A stretch of DNA of 64,000 bases from Isoalcanivorax indicus (GCF_003259185.1 NZ_QGMP01000001.1:1984001-2048000), one strand, 5' to 3'; counted from the first letter of the stretch, positions 16,155-26,041 are shown. Translations and numbers: made by a program. Notes: a model not told the origin generated them from the letters alone.

Positions 16155-19100
16155 TCAGGGCTTGAGCACCACCTCAACGCGGCGATTCAGGGCGCGCCCT
16201 TCACGGGTGGCGTTATCGGCCAGGGGTGAGGCACTGCCCTGCCCGTCGGCCTCCAGCCGCCCGGCGTCTACGCCCTGCGCTTCCAGCAAGGCCACCACAC
16301 GCTGCGCACGGCGCAACGACAGCGCCCGGTTGTAGGCCTCCGGACCGCTGCTGTCGGTGTAACCGCGCACCACGACCGACGTCCCGGGATGGCGTTGCAG
16401 ATAGTCCACGACCTGGTCCAGCTCGGCTTGCACCGGTTCATCGGTACCGAAACCGAAGGTGACGACCCCGACCGTGAACGGTTCCGTCGGCGCCCTCGCC
16501 GGTTCGGGTTGCGCAGCGGGTTCAGGTGTCATCTCACGCTCAGGTGCGGCCGCAGGTTCTGTCCTGACGGGCGGCTCGGGCGCAGGCGCGGGCGCGGGCG
16601 CAACCTCCGCCGCCACACGCGGACTGCGCCCGAAACGATACAGCAGGCCGATCGCCAGCAGATCGGTGTCATCGTCTTCCACCGTGTAACGGTCCCAGGA
16701 CGCCCGCACCAGCCAGTGCTGGCCCAGCGCCCAGTGAACGCCCGCCCCGAACGTGGCGTCGGTCCCGGAAAAGGTCTGGCTGTCACCCGCCAGGCCGTAC
16801 TCGGTTTCCCAGCGCAGGGCCCCGCCCCGCAGGTACGCCGCCAGGCGCTCGGTAAACGGATAGCGCAGCAACACCGCCGCTTCGGCGCCGTTGCCCGAAG
16901 CGGCCGGGATACCGCGCAACTGTTCGATGGTCACCGGGCCGGTACCGGCCAGGCCGGTGGCGATTTCCCCCAGATCGACATACCCGGCTTCCACGGCCAG
17001 GTAGCGCCAGCCGTAGCCGCCCAGGAGCTTCCAGCCCAGACGATCCTCGTCATCGACGGTGGCCGTACCGGGCAGACCTTCACTGGCCAGACGGGCCTCC
17101 ACGTCACTGGCGTCGATATCCGTCATGGCCCAACCCAGAGCACCACCCAGATACCAGCCATCACCGGCGTGAGCAGGCCCTGCCAGTGACGCCAGCAGCA
17201 GACCGGAGAGCAGCAGGGCCCGCCGCTTCACGCGCAGCAGCATCAGCGCCAGCAGCGGCAGCAGCGACCAGGCCGCACCACCTTTGCTGGTGAAGCGCGC
17301 ATCACGGAAGGTGTAGGTGGCTTCCGCCACCTCGGACACATTCAGGCCCACCTGATAGGCGATCACCTTGAGCGTGGTCTCGCTGTTCAGCAGCAGTTCG
17401 GTGTTGTTCGCCACCTCGGTGCCATGGGACAGCGTGGGGGTAGTGCCGTCTGTGGTGTAACGCAGCATGGCGCCCACCGTCGTGCTTTCCATGCGCACCG
17501 TGACCCAGCCTTCGTACTCACCGGCAGGCGGGTTGAAACGTGGCGTTTCGGCGGTCACGGCGGCGACCATGGTGAGGTCGCAAGAGGTGGTGCAGTCCGC
17601 GCTCGGCACTGTCACGCTCTGGTAGCCCGCCGCCATCACCTCGACCCGATGATCTGACTCAATCGGGGGCGCGATCAGCGTGAAGTCACCGTAGGTATCC
17701 GTCAGGGTTTCATAGCGCCCGTCGCTGTCCTCAATCGGCGTGGTATCCGACAACAGGGTCACGATGCCGCCGACAACGGGTTCGCCCAGTGGTCCGCTCA
17801 CGCTGCCGTGATAAAGCTGCGCTGCCAGCGCCGCCAGCGTCGCCTGCCCGGTCGGCAGGCCTGGACCTTCTGCACTCAGTGACACTGTGGGCAGCGAGCC
17901 CGCCAGATCATCCGGCAAGGTCACCGTGAACACGGCCGGATGACCCGCCTCGGTATCGTCGGTCGCTTCACCGCTGCCGCTGACCAGAATACCCGCAGCG
18001 TCCGCCGTGGCATCCACCGTCAACTGCGTGGTGACACCCGGTGCCGCACCCGACACCAGCACCTCGGTGTGGTTACGTGCGGTATCCAGGCTCAGCAGCA
18101 CCGGACGCGCCACGCTCACACGCAACGGTACGTCGACCAGCAACGAATCGGACCAGTCGGTATGGGGGTCGACGACCGCTACGGTATAGGTCCCGGCAAA
18201 CGCGCCAGTCTCCGGCGCGGTGAAGCGGTACGTGCACGGTGACGCGGTGCAGGTCACCGAGGTGCTGAACGACTGCGGCCCGTTGACGACGATGTCATAG
18301 GTGCTGCCCTCGCCCCCGGCGAGCAGCAGGTCACGACCACTGCCCGGCTGCAAGGGGCCGCCCTGCGGATCACTGACGCTGACTGCATCGAAGATCTCAA
18401 CCGTCACCGTCTGCCAGTCACTGGCCGCATGGGTCGCGTTACCGGCAAAACGGGCACGGAACTGCTGCGCACCCGGCGCACTGGTCGGTACCGTCAGGCT
18501 GGCCGTATCGTCCACCAGCGCAGCCGGCGACAGCGCCACCCACTCCTCGTCTTCCAGCCGCTGGAACACGATATCGCCGCTCGGCAGCGCACCATTGGCA
18601 CTGAGCACGGCGGTCAGCACGATGTCATCGCCGCTTTCCAGCATGGCCGCATTGCTGCTGAGCAGCAGCGAGGTGGTGATGATCAGGTTGTCCAGATCAT
18701 AGTGCAGCGGCGCAGCGGCACCGGCGGTATCCGCCGTCACCTGGTAACTGCCCACCACGCCGTTTGCCGTCACCGGCAGCGCTACGGCGCCCTCGGCAGC
18801 AATTGACACGACGCTGACCGGATCGGCCAGCGACGCGCCCGTGGCGGGGGCGGTGAACGTCACCTGCCCGCCCACGACGGGCTCGTCGAAGTCGCTGGTC
18901 ACGGTTGCGCTCAGCGGTACCGGGAAGTTGCTATTGATCGGGGTTTCCTGCTCATCCCCGCCCGCCTCGGCCAGCACGAAGCCGCGCGACTGGAAGGCAC
19001 CGGCATCACAGCGACCACCGTCGAGGTCGCGCACAATGCCACGGATGTCCGTGTCAGCACAGGTGGCGATATCAGCCGCGCCCAGTGCAGCACTGCCGGG

Positions 19101-22100
19101 CAGCAGCGCCACATAGGGCAAGGCACCCGCACTGCTGACGGGGAACAGCAACGGATCGCCATCGCGGATCGCTTCGCCGCCGGAGCCACCCTCTGTCACG
19201 TTATGACGCAATGTCAGCACATCCCCGGCGGTACCCCAGAGACGGTAATTGCTGCCAGCGTTGTTCCAGAGCACGCTGTTCTCCACCAGAATGGTGGTAT
19301 TGGCATCGAACCGCTCCAGATAAATCGCACCCTGGGCGTCATTTTCAACGACCGTCATGTGCCGCAATGTCAGTTGCCAGTTGCTCCAGTTCTCGGTAAA
19401 TGCAAAGGCACCGAGCCCACCGCTCTGATGGCGGATCACCACGTTTTCCAGGGTGGCGACGATGGTGTCACCGCCGATCGCCTCACCGCGCAGGTAGATG
19501 GCCCCGCTACCGCTCTGCCCGTTCTCGATGACCACATTGCGGACCAGAACCTCACCGCCCGCGATCTGGGGAGAGATCCGTACAGGACCATGATGCCCGG
19601 TAAAGATCACATCCTCGATCGTGGTACTGGTGCCACGGAACTCCAGAGGGCCTTCGCTGCCATGCAGGCTGGCACGGCCATCACTGACCCGCAGGTTACG
19701 CAGGGTGAAGGACACGGTCCCGGGGGCCACGTACAGGACCGGCGAGGTGCTTTCCCCGGTCAGTTCGATATCCGCCCCGGCCCCGTCTATCGTCAGGCTC
19801 TGATCGATATTGAAGGGACCGGCGGCGGCCGCCGAAATGGCGTTTTCACCACGACAGCTCAGCGCAGGCTCGAATTCGATGCGGTTACCACTGACGGCGT
19901 AATCCAGCAGGCGATCAAGACTGCCCCGCTCGCCGCTGTCACACCGGGTCACCCGCCATACCGCGTCCGCCGTGGCGGTCACGGTAAAGCTGCGCTGCAA
20001 TTGCACGGCCTGGTAGTTGGCGTCGCCATCCGCTGTGGCCCGTACCGTGATCTCACCCGCGCCGAACACCTCCAGTTCATCATCCTGGAGACTGGCCGGA
20101 CCACTGAGCACCTCAAAGCTGACCTCCGCGCCGGACGAGGCGCTGGCAGTCAGAGTGATCGTGAACGCCTCGCCACTGATGCTCGTGTCACTGATAGCAT
20201 CGAAATCCAGCGTCTGGGCGGCTTGCTGCACCTGCAGCGTACGCACCACGTCCACGGCGGCCGCATAGTCGTCATTGCCTGCCTGGCTCGCCGTGATATC
20301 CACCTCGCCTGCGCCAACGATGGTGACGGTGTTGCCGGATACGGTCGCGACGCTGTCATCCGACGACGCAAAGCTCACCGGCAAGTTGGAATCCGCTGTC
20401 GCCGTCAGCGTAAAGGGCGCATCACCAAACGTCACCGGCGCCAGCGCAGCAAAGGTAATGACCTGCTCGGCACGGTTCACTTCCAGTGTGCGGACCACTG
20501 CGGTGGCTGCGTTGTAGTTGTCGTCACCGGCCTGACTGGCGGTGATGTCGGTGTCGCCCGCCGCAACAATCGTCACGGTGTTACCGGAGACGGTAGCCAC
20601 CGACGGGTCTGAACTGACATAGCTGATCGGCAGGCCGGAATCCGACACGGCATCCAGCGTAAAATCTGCATCGCCGACGGTACGCGCTGCCAGGGCATTG
20701 AAGGTAATGACCTGATCCGCCTTGCTGATCACCAGCGTGCCGGTTTCCCCGCCTTCGTAATTGTCGTCATTGATCACGACCGCTACGTCATAGGTGCCGG
20801 CATCCGTGGGCGGCTCGGTGCTGCCTTCATAGGTCACGGTGACACTGACACCCACCGGATCGGTGGTCACGGTGACGGCACGCGGTGTGCCGTCATAGAC
20901 CTGCTCGGTGTTGCTGATCGACGCGTTGGCCTGCGCGCGCTGCACGATGAAGGTGTGTTCAACGGGCGTCGCGGCCAGATAGTTGGTGTTACCTGCCTGC
21001 GTCGCGGTGAGCGTGCTGCTGCCCGCACCCACGATCGTCAGGGTGGTGCCACTGAGGGTGGCTACCGTGGGGTCACTGCTGGTCAACGTGACCGGCAAGC
21101 CCGAGCTGGCCGACGCGCTCAACGTGACCGGGCTATCCCCGAACGTCGCACCGCCCGGTGAGGCGAAGGTAATCGTCTGCGAGGCCTGGGCAATAGCATG
21201 GGAATGCGAGCCTGATTGAGACCCTCGATGAGCGGTGTCACCGGAATAAATCCCGCGGAACGACTGGAAGCCCGCATCGTAGGCCTCGCCATCAACGGTA
21301 AAGACCGCCACATTAGCAGCCAGCGGCGCTGTGCCGATATCGACCCAGTCGCTGCCGTTATACCGCTGGAACACCACATTGCCCGTCACATCCGTATCGT
21401 CAGGCTGAACCGTGGCGACGAGTTCGAAGTCCTGACCATAGGTGCTGCCGCCGCTGCTCAGCGAGGTGCTGGTGGCGTACAGGATCGTGGTCGGGTCCGT
21501 CGTGCTGTCCCCGTCGGCATCACCGCCACCGCTGACCGCCGCGGCGTTCACCAGTTCGGCTTCAGCGTCAGTGGCCACAGAGACGGTCAGTGTCACGGCC
21601 GGATAGCTCTCGCCACTGGGCAGCACGTCACTGCGCTGGCATGCCAGCGGTGACAGGGTACAGCCCCAGCCGGTGCCTGCCATGCTGACCGCCGTCATGC
21701 CGTCCGGCAGGGTATCGGTCAAGGTGACGGCGGAGCCGTTCGTGGGACCCTGACCGGTGTTGCTCACCACCAGGGTGTAGGCGGCATCCGTCTGCCCCTG
21801 ATAGAAGTTGCCTTCATGGGATTTGCTGAGACTCAGCGCAGGTGGCGCCACGATCGTCAACGTAAAGGTTTCATCGCGCTCGCGCTGGTTGCCGCTGATT
21901 TGGCCCGAGACGGAAAGCGTGATGTCCGTGACCCCTTGCGACGACGGCGACAAGGTCACCACCAACTGGCGTTCATGCCCGGTACCGGTTAACGACAAGG
22001 CGCTGTCCGGCAGCACACTCTGGTTCGAAGAGGTGGCACTCACGGTCACGCCCAGGCTGGCGTCGCCAACCAGGAACGGGATGCTTTCCGTACGCGTGCC

Positions 22101-23633
22101 ACTGAGCGGGGCCATGGCCGTCTGATCGGCGATGAGGCCCAGCGTCGGATGGGCCTCGTAGGCGCCGATGTCGGTCTGGTTTGTCGGGGTCGATGAGGCG
22201 GCGGCCACCGCACGCGGCCAGCCGCGCTGGTCGATAGCGGTCACGCCGGGCAGTGTGGTGTTACCCGCATCCAGTGCCGGGCTGCCGTTACGCAAGGCGT
22301 GGGTTTCCGTGGCGCCGTGATAATTCGCCAGCGGGAACAGTCCGGGGTCCGCCACACCGATCTGGTTGGCATTGGCGCCATGCGACAGGCCACCGGCGCC
22401 GCCGGTGCCGATCAGGTTGTGCTGGCTGCTGCTGTGCAACACACCGAAGATGTCATCCGCCGTGTCACCGGCGCCGCGGAAGTTGGCGGCCACCAACGTG
22501 TTGTACAAGCGCGTCGGCGCGTCGGTGGTGACAACACGCAGCCCGCCGGCGCTGGCATTAGCGTTAACCAGCCCGGAGCGGTTGTCGGCGATGGTGACGT
22601 GCGTCAGCCGTGCCTCATTGGCGCTCTCGTGGGGCGCCAGTTCCAGCCCGCCCACCGTGCCTGATGCGGTGTTCCCCGAGATGGTGCTGTTGGTGATCCG
22701 CACATCGCCGTAATACTCAAGAATTGCCAGACCGCCTACGCTACTGGTCGCATCCCCTTCAGCACGGTTACGCGACACGGTGGTATTTTCCATCACCAGA
22801 TTGCCCAGCCGAGTGATGGCCGCGCCGCCTTGCACTTCGGCGCTGTTATCGTCGATGGTCACGCCGCGCAGCACCACATTATTGGTGCCGATGATTTCCA
22901 GTGCCCCGGCAGCACCGCCGGTGCCCAGGGCGCGGTTATTGCGAAATTCGGTGCGTTCGATGGTGATCTGCTCACCAAAATAGGCGCCCAGCGCACCGCC
23001 GTGGCCCACGTTGGTATTGATGACGTTATCGGAAAAAACCGTGTTGTAGATGCTCAGGGTGCCGACATGCGGCACCAGCTCTCCTTCACTGCCATCCCAG
23101 TCGATGGCGCCACCGTACTCGCTGGTGGTGTTGTAACCATGGCGGAACCAGAGCGCTTCGAATACGGTATCGAAGCCGGTATCCCAATCCGGATTGACCA
23201 GCATGATCTGACCGTTGGCGGGATTGTTCGCCGTGGCACCGGCCTGAATGATGGTGGCGCGCGGATCACCTTCGCGGTTACCGCCACTGCCCACAAAGGT
23301 CATGCTGCGACGCACTTGCAGCACATCACCCAACGTATAGGTGCCCGCCGGAATATGCACGGTAATCACCGGGTGGGCCGCCTCGGGGATCGCGTTGGCC
23401 TCACTGATGGCAGCACGCAGTGTACAGGTGTTGGTGCCACCGGCCTGGCAATGGGTGCCCGCCGTCGTGTCCGCGGTACTGTTGACCACGAAGGTCAGTG
23501 CCGACGCCGTAGCGGGCATAACCACCATCAACATCAGCAGCAGACCCATCAGCCAGCTGCCGGACTGACGATACCCTCTGCTGCGGGATGGCTGCTTCAG
23601 CTCGCCTCCCTGCGCTACCGAATCAAACTCCAT
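16155..23633 (-). CDS. Giant surface adhesin fused in frame to an OmpA-type porin
   Basis: This is one uninterrupted frame of about 2,490 residues. Order of parts: signal peptide (to about 50); CSLREA domain (50-110); right-handed beta-helix (110-500); cadherin-like and DUF11 domains (505-725); Ig-like 3 (728-820); a run of Big/MBG-type repeats (825-1222) with recurring ITF, ATVSGNTVTIV and ITASQAG; second beta-helix (1230-1555); Ig-like units (1560-1755); carboxypeptidase-regulatory-like (1940-2030); chitobiase C-terminal-like (2035-2114). A GlyGly-CTERM-like stretch (KGGAAWSLLPLLALMLLRVKR) then runs straight into a signal-peptide-like segment ending PAHA, an OmpA-like barrel (2160-2325), a Pro/Ala linker and an OmpA peptidoglycan-binding domain. 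It probably mediates adhesion or matrix binding. The ATG at 23633 has GGGGG upstream; a TTG five codons earlier is possible. It lies 78 bp after the collar-protein genes. Confidence 0.8.
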   Translation of the reverse strand: MEFDSVAQGGELKQPSRSRGYRQSGSWLMGLLLMLMVVMPATASALTFVVNSTADTTAGTHCQAGGTNTCTLRAAISEANAIPEAAHPVITVHIPAGTYTLGDVLQVRRSMTFVGSGGNREGDPRATIIQAGATANNPANGQIMLVNPDWDTGFDTVFEALWFRHGYNTTSEYGGAIDWDGSEGELVPHVGTLSIYNTVFSDNVINTNVGHGGALGAYFGEQITIERTEFRNNRALGTGGAAGALEIIGTNNVVLRGVTIDDNSAEVQGGAAITRLGNLVMENTTVSRNRAEGDATSSVGGLAILEYYGDVRITNSTISGNTASGTVGGLELAPHESANEARLTHVTIADNRSGLVNANASAGGLRVVTTDAPTRLYNTLVAANFRGAGDTADDIFGVLHSSSQHNLIGTGGAGGLSHGANANQIGVADPGLFPLANYHGATETHALRNGSPALDAGNTTLPGVTAIDQRGWPRAVAAASSTPTNQTDIGAYEAHPTLGLIADQTAMAPLSGTRTESIPFLVGDASLGVTVSATSSNQSVLPDSALSLTGTGHERQLVVTLSPSSQGVTDITLSVSGQISGNQRERDETFTLTIVAPPALSLSKSHEGNFYQGQTDAAYTLVVSNTGQGPTNGSAVTLTDTLPDGMTAVSMAGTGWGCTLSPLACQRSDVLPSGESYPAVTLTVSVATDAEAELVNAAAVSGGGDADGDSTTDPTTILYATSTSLSSGGSTYGQDFELVATVQPDDTDVTGNVVFQRYNGSDWVDIGTAPLAANVAVFTVDGEAYDAGFQSFRGIYSGDTAHRGSQSGSHSHAIAQASQTITFASPGGATFGDSPVTLSASASSGLPVTLTSSDPTVATLSGTTLTIVGAGSSTLTATQAGNTNYLAATPVEHTFIVQRAQANASISNTEQVYDGTPRAVTVTTDPVGVSVTVTYEGSTEPPTDAGTYDVAVVINDDNYEGGETGTLVISKADQVITFNALAARTVGDADFTLDAVSDSGLPISYVSSDPSVATVSGNTVTIVAAGDTDITASQAGDDNYNAATAVVRTLEVNRAEQVITFAALAPVTFGDAPFTLTATADSNLPVSFASSDDSVATVSGNTVTIVGAGEVDITASQAGNDDYAAAVDVVRTLQVQQAAQTLDFDAISDTSISGEAFTITLTASASSGAEVSFEVLSGPASLQDDELEVFGAGEITVRATADGDANYQAVQLQRSFTVTATADAVWRVTRCDSGERGSLDRLLDYAVSGNRIEFEPALSCRGENAISAAAAGPFNIDQSLTIDGAGADIELTGESTSPVLYVAPGTVSFTLRNLRVSDGRASLHGSEGPLEFRGTSTTIEDVIFTGHHGPVRISPQIAGGEVLVRNVVIENGQSGSGAIYLRGEAIGGDTIVATLENVVIRHQSGGLGAFAFTENWSNWQLTLRHMTVVENDAQGAIYLERFDANTTILVENSVLWNNAGSNYRLWGTAGDVLTLRHNVTEGGSGGEAIRDGDPLLFPVSSAGALPYVALLPGSAALGAADIATCADTDIRGIVRDLDGGRCDAGAFQSRGFVLAEAGGDEQETPINSNFPVPLSATVTSDFDEPVVGGQVTFTAPATGASLADPVSVVSIAAEGAVALPVTANGVVGSYQVTADTAGAAAPLHYDLDNLIITTSLLLSSNAAMLESGDDIVLTAVLSANGALPSGDIVFQRLEDEEWVALSPAALVDDTASLTVPTSAPGAQQFRARFAGNATHAASDWQTVTVEIFDAVSVSDPQGGPLQPGSGRDLLLAGGEGSTYDIVVNGPQSFSTSVTCTASPCTYRFTAPETGAFAGTYTVAVVDPHTDWSDSLLVDVPLRVSVARPVLLSLDTARNHTEVLVSGAAPGVTTQLTVDATADAAGILVSGSGEATDDTEAGHPAVFTVTLPDDLAGSLPTVSLSAEGPGLPTGQATLAALAAQLYHGSVSGPLGEPVVGGIVTLLSDTTPIEDSDGRYETLTDTYGDFTLIAPPIESDHRVEVMAAGYQSVTVPSADCTTSCDLTMVAAVTAETPRFNPPAGEYEGWVTVRMESTTVGAMLRYTTDGTTPTLSHGTEVANNTELLLNSETTLKVIAYQVGLNVSEVAEATYTFRDARFTSKGGAAWSLLPLLALMLLRVKRRALLLSGLLLASLAGPAHAGDGWYLGGALGWAMTDIDASDVEARLASEGLPGTATVDDEDRLGWKLLGGYGWRYLAVEAGYVDLGEIATGLAGTGPVTIEQLRGIPAASGNGAEAAVLLRYPFTERLAAYLRGGALRWETEYGLAGDSQTFSGTDATFGAGVHWALGQHWLVRASWDRYTVEDDDTDLLAIGLLYRFGRSPRVAAEVAPAPAPAPEPPVRTEPAAAPEREMTPEPAAQPEPARAPTEPFTVGVVTFGFGTDEPVQAELDQVVDYLQRHPGTSVVVRGYTDSSGPEAYNRALSLRRAQRVVALLEAQGVDAGRLEADGQGSASPLADNATREGRALNRRVEVVLKP

Positions 23634-23711
23634 TTTTTGTGCCCCCAAAATGTTACGTGTTCAGCGTCGTGTGTGCGCCGTTCTTTCTTGCTTGTCTTTT
23701 TCCACCCGGCT

Positions 23712-24239
23712 TCAGCTACGCGGCGGGAAAATGCCCTGCAGAGCGATACAGAATCTCAGGCCCAGACAGGGCTGACGATTGTTATGCGGTATGCCGCTCC
23801 CCGTGGGGGCCAGCGCGGCGGGCGACATCTGCACATCGGCCTGGCCGCTGGCGGCATAATGGGTGACCTGCGCCCGGGCGGTTCCCGCCCAGCCGGCATC
23901 GGCCGGCGAACGGCTGGATGGCGTACCCGGCAACGCCCGAAACTGGTGCGCATGCGGGGGCAGGTTCGCTTCCGTCAGCGTCACCGTTTCCGCACCGCCC
24001 ATCTCGCCCTGGTCATACGCACTCAATCCGGGGCCCTGCCCCCACATCAGTGGCGTGCGACCTTCCAGATTCGGCAGCGCGAAGGTGCTCTTGCCGTCAC
24101 CGCCGTACATGGTGCCCAACAAGGCAAACAGCGCCGTGTTCTGGGAAAGGGGCATCAACTGCCCGTTACATTCTGCCCAGCTCCTTGGTGCAAAGTTGAA
24201 TGAGAAAATACTGATTTCGGCCACATAGGGTTCAGACAT
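23712..24239 (-). CDS. Phage-tail-collar (microcystin-dependent, Mdp-like) protein 3
   Basis: This protein of 175 residues is a collar-domain protein of the type named microcystin-dependent protein (MdpB-like). It begins MSEPYVAEISIFSFNFAPRS, followed by W-A-x-C-N-G-Q-L-M-P-L and ALFALLGTMYGGDGKSTFALPNLEGR, the classical collar signature, and ends with IALQGIFP. The PHAH motif (about 96-99) is the metal-binding His pair of trimeric tail-fibre tips. AAGGAG precedes the ATG. It is the last of three tandem paralogues and lies just upstream of the giant adhesin gene. No phage structural genes accompany it, so a cell-surface or secreted role is more likely than a virion role. Confidence 0.85.
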   Translation of the reverse strand: MSEPYVAEISIFSFNFAPRSWAECNGQLMPLSQNTALFALLGTMYGGDGKSTFALPNLEGRTPLMWGQGPGLSAYDQGEMGGAETVTLTEANLPPHAHQFRALPGTPSSRSPADAGWAGTARAQVTHYAASGQADVQMSPAALAPTGSGIPHNNRQPCLGLRFCIALQGIFPPRS

Positions 24240-24254
24240 TCTGAAGACTCCTTG

Positions 24255-24755
24255 TCAATTCCGGCTGGGGAAGAGGCCCTGAAGGGCCACGCAGAAACTC
24301 AGCACGGTATAGGGCTGCATATTGTTGTGCGGCTGCGACCCGCCCGCTTCGGTGACCAGATCACCACGCATCGCGGTTCCACTCACCGGCTCACCGTAGG
24401 CATTGGCAGCCGGGCGCGCCCAGATGTTACCCACCGGCGTGGTGCGATCGGCCGCTGTATTACTGGCCGACACCGGGTGTGTATGGGGCGGCATCTCAGC
24501 CTGGCTCAGCGTCACGGCGGCGCTACCGAGCGGTTGCCCCTGAACGATGCCACCGTCGACATGTAGCGGGGCACGACCGCGCAGGTCTGGCAACCCAAAG
24601 TTGACTTGCCCGTTGCCGCCATACATGGTGCCCATCAAGGCAAACAACGCCTGGTTCTGGTTGATCGGCAACAGCTGCCCATTGCACAAGGCCCAACCCT
24701 TGGGGGCAAAGTTGAACGAGAAGACCGAGATCTGGCCAAGATAGGGTTCGCTCAT
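24255..24755 (-). CDS. Phage-tail-collar (Mdp-like) protein 2
   Basis: This 166-residue collar-domain protein, closest in form to the next gene downstream, has MSEPYLGQISVFSFNFAPKG, then WALCNGQLLPINQNQALFAL, MGTMYGGNGQVNFGLPDLRGR, a PPHTHP His pair and IALQGLFP-like VALQGLFPSRN. The start at 24755 has GGAGGA six bases upstream; the longer frame continues to 24866 but overlaps the upstream gene and has no ribosome site. Three slightly diverged copies in a row are typical of this family and suggest a heterotrimeric fibre tip, which is inference. Confidence 0.85.
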   Translation of the reverse strand: MSEPYLGQISVFSFNFAPKGWALCNGQLLPINQNQALFALMGTMYGGNGQVNFGLPDLRGRAPLHVDGGIVQGQPLGSAAVTLSQAEMPPHTHPVSASNTAADRTTPVGNIWARPAANAYGEPVSGTAMRGDLVTEAGGSQPHNNMQPYTVLSFCVALQGLFPSRN

Positions 24756-24780
24756 AAAGATGTCCTCCGACGTCGGCCGC

Positions 24781-25296
24781 TCAGGTCTGGGTGGGAAAAA
24801 TGCCATACAGGGAAATGATGAAACTGACCGCCAGATACGGCATGCGATTTTCGTGCGGCTGGCCACCGCCGACGCCGTCGCTCAGGTTGGGCGCCATGGC
24901 TGAGGGGGAGCCCGCTGTCGCATAGGCATTGCTGGCTGTTGCGGCCCAGACTTGCCCGGCAGGATTGGTACTGCTCGCTTCCGCCGACGACGCCACCGGC
25001 ACATGGGAATGTGCCGGAATCTGCTGCAGTGTCAGCGTTTCCATTTCCGTACCGCCCCACTGCCCCATAACGAACGTCTGCCCGCCGGCGCCGGTGCCCT
25101 GATGCAGCGGAAGCCGGCCACGCAGGTCCGGTACCGCGAAGGTCATCTGGCCGTCACCGCCATAGGTGGTACCGATCAGTGCGAACAGCGCGTCATTCTC
25201 GGAGATGGGCAGCAAGGCCCCATCGCAGAAGACCCATCCCGCAGGCGCAAAATTGCCGCCGAACATTCTTATTTCGCCCAGATAACGGTTCCCCAT
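24781..25296 (-). CDS. Phage-tail-collar (Mdp-like) protein 1
   Basis: This is the first of three tandem collar-domain proteins (171 residues). It starts MGNRYLGEIRMFGGNFAPAG, with WVFCDGALLPISENDALFAL, IGTTYGGDGQMTFAVPDLRGR, PAHSHV and ISLYGIFP. It differs from its two sisters in using D for N in the C-D/N-G motif. GGGAGA lies upstream of the ATG. The gene is flanked upstream by a predicted lipoprotein and two further accessory genes on the same strand at short spacing, pointing to one operon. Confidence 0.85.
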   Translation of the reverse strand: MGNRYLGEIRMFGGNFAPAGWVFCDGALLPISENDALFALIGTTYGGDGQMTFAVPDLRGRLPLHQGTGAGGQTFVMGQWGGTEMETLTLQQIPAHSHVPVASSAEASSTNPAGQVWAATASNAYATAGSPSAMAPNLSDGVGGGQPHENRMPYLAVSFIISLYGIFPTQT

Positions 25297-25308
25297 AATC
25301 TTCTCCCT

Positions 25309-25731
25309 TCAGTCTGTGAGGTGGCTGAAAAACGCCACGTAGCCTTCCCCGGCCACACTGTCGTCACTGCTGCGCTGCATGAACAGATCGAAGCGGCCAC
25401 CCTGGGCGTGCTCGACACGGTAGAGCGCATCCTGAAGCGCGCTGCCCGGCGGCAACTCGAAGCGCAGCGCGAACTGTTCCAGTTGCGCATCGCGTGTGTT
25501 GTCTTCCACCCCGACAAGGCGCGCATCCACCGACCCGTAGCGCGGATGGGCGACATAAAAGATGTCACCTTCCAGCGCGCCGAAGTCATGCCGCCGCGAG
25601 AGACCCTGCGGCACGACCGGTGCGGGCGGGTGCCCACTGGCGCCCGAACGGTTGCCTTGACTGTCTGCGCCGCAGCCCGCCAGCACCCAGGGGGCAGCGG
25701 CCAGACCCGCGACAAAAGTACGTCGTTTCAT
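25309..25731 (-). CDS. Predicted lipoprotein related to DUF6916
   Basis: This protein of 140 residues begins MKRRTFVAGLAAAPWVLAGCG: a twin-arginine-like signal ending in a lipobox (L-A-G-C), so it is probably exported and lipid-anchored. The mature domain (about 45-138) has the pattern LVGVEDN, QFALRFELP, LYRVEHAQGG and FDLFMQ, which aligns by eye with the 96-residue DUF6916-like protein encoded next upstream (LDSVNEA, QFSLYFSGP, TYLIRHPVLG, LFLVP). The two thus look like an anchored and a free form of one domain. GGGGAA precedes the ATG. Its function is unknown. Confidence 0.6.
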   Translation of the reverse strand: MKRRTFVAGLAAAPWVLAGCGADSQGNRSGASGHPPAPVVPQGLSRRHDFGALEGDIFYVAHPRYGSVDARLVGVEDNTRDAQLEQFALRFELPPGSALQDALYRVEHAQGGRFDLFMQRSSDDSVAGEGYVAFFSHLTD

Positions 25732-25750
25732 AGTATTCCCCGGACAACGC

Positions 25751-26041
25751 TTAACCCTGGCAACTGCAAGCCGCCTCGTAACACATCTGTTCTGCATCCC
25801 TGCCCGTCGGTACAAGAAACAATGGCCCCTCACCCAGCACCGGATGACGGATCAGATAGGTGCCCTGCATTAACGGCGCGTCCAGCGGCCCGGAGAAATA
25901 CAGGGAAAACTGACGAAAACCCTGGTCACTGCGGGCCTCGTTCACGCTGTCCAGTCGCAGGGTCACGGGGGCGCCCTCTGCCACCTCGAACGCGAAATCA
26001 CTGCCTGTCAGGGGCTGGAGCTGCTCAGGGGTCAGGATCAT
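25751..26041 (-). CDS. DUF6916-like small protein
   Basis: This 96-residue protein shows the pattern I associate with DUF6916: PLTGSDFAFEV, then LRLDSVNEAR, QFSLYFSGP, LMQGTYLIRHPVLGEGPLFLVPTGRD. Such genes travel with collar-domain genes in several bacterial groups, by my recollection. It has no signal peptide. It ends with a cysteine-rich tail (MCYEAACSC). The ATG overlaps the stop of the GNAT gene upstream (ATGA), so translation is coupled. Role unknown; a chaperone or scaffold for the collar proteins is conceivable but unproven. Confidence 0.6.
   Translation of the reverse strand: MILTPEQLQPLTGSDFAFEVAEGAPVTLRLDSVNEARSDQGFRQFSLYFSGPLDAPLMQGTYLIRHPVLGEGPLFLVPTGRDAEQMCYEAACSCQG

Noticed and set aside
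19203-20612. Long plus-strand open frame of 469 codons inside the giant adhesin gene
   Set aside because: It is the antisense shadow of a G+C-rich gene. Its translation is rich in Arg, His, Gly and Gln with no domain pattern, while the minus-strand frame has clear domains.
23712-25296. Possible prophage, from three phage-tail-collar genes
   Set aside because: No capsid, terminase, baseplate, lysis or integrase genes are nearby. The collar family is also found as stand-alone non-phage genes with DUF6916 and GNAT neighbours.
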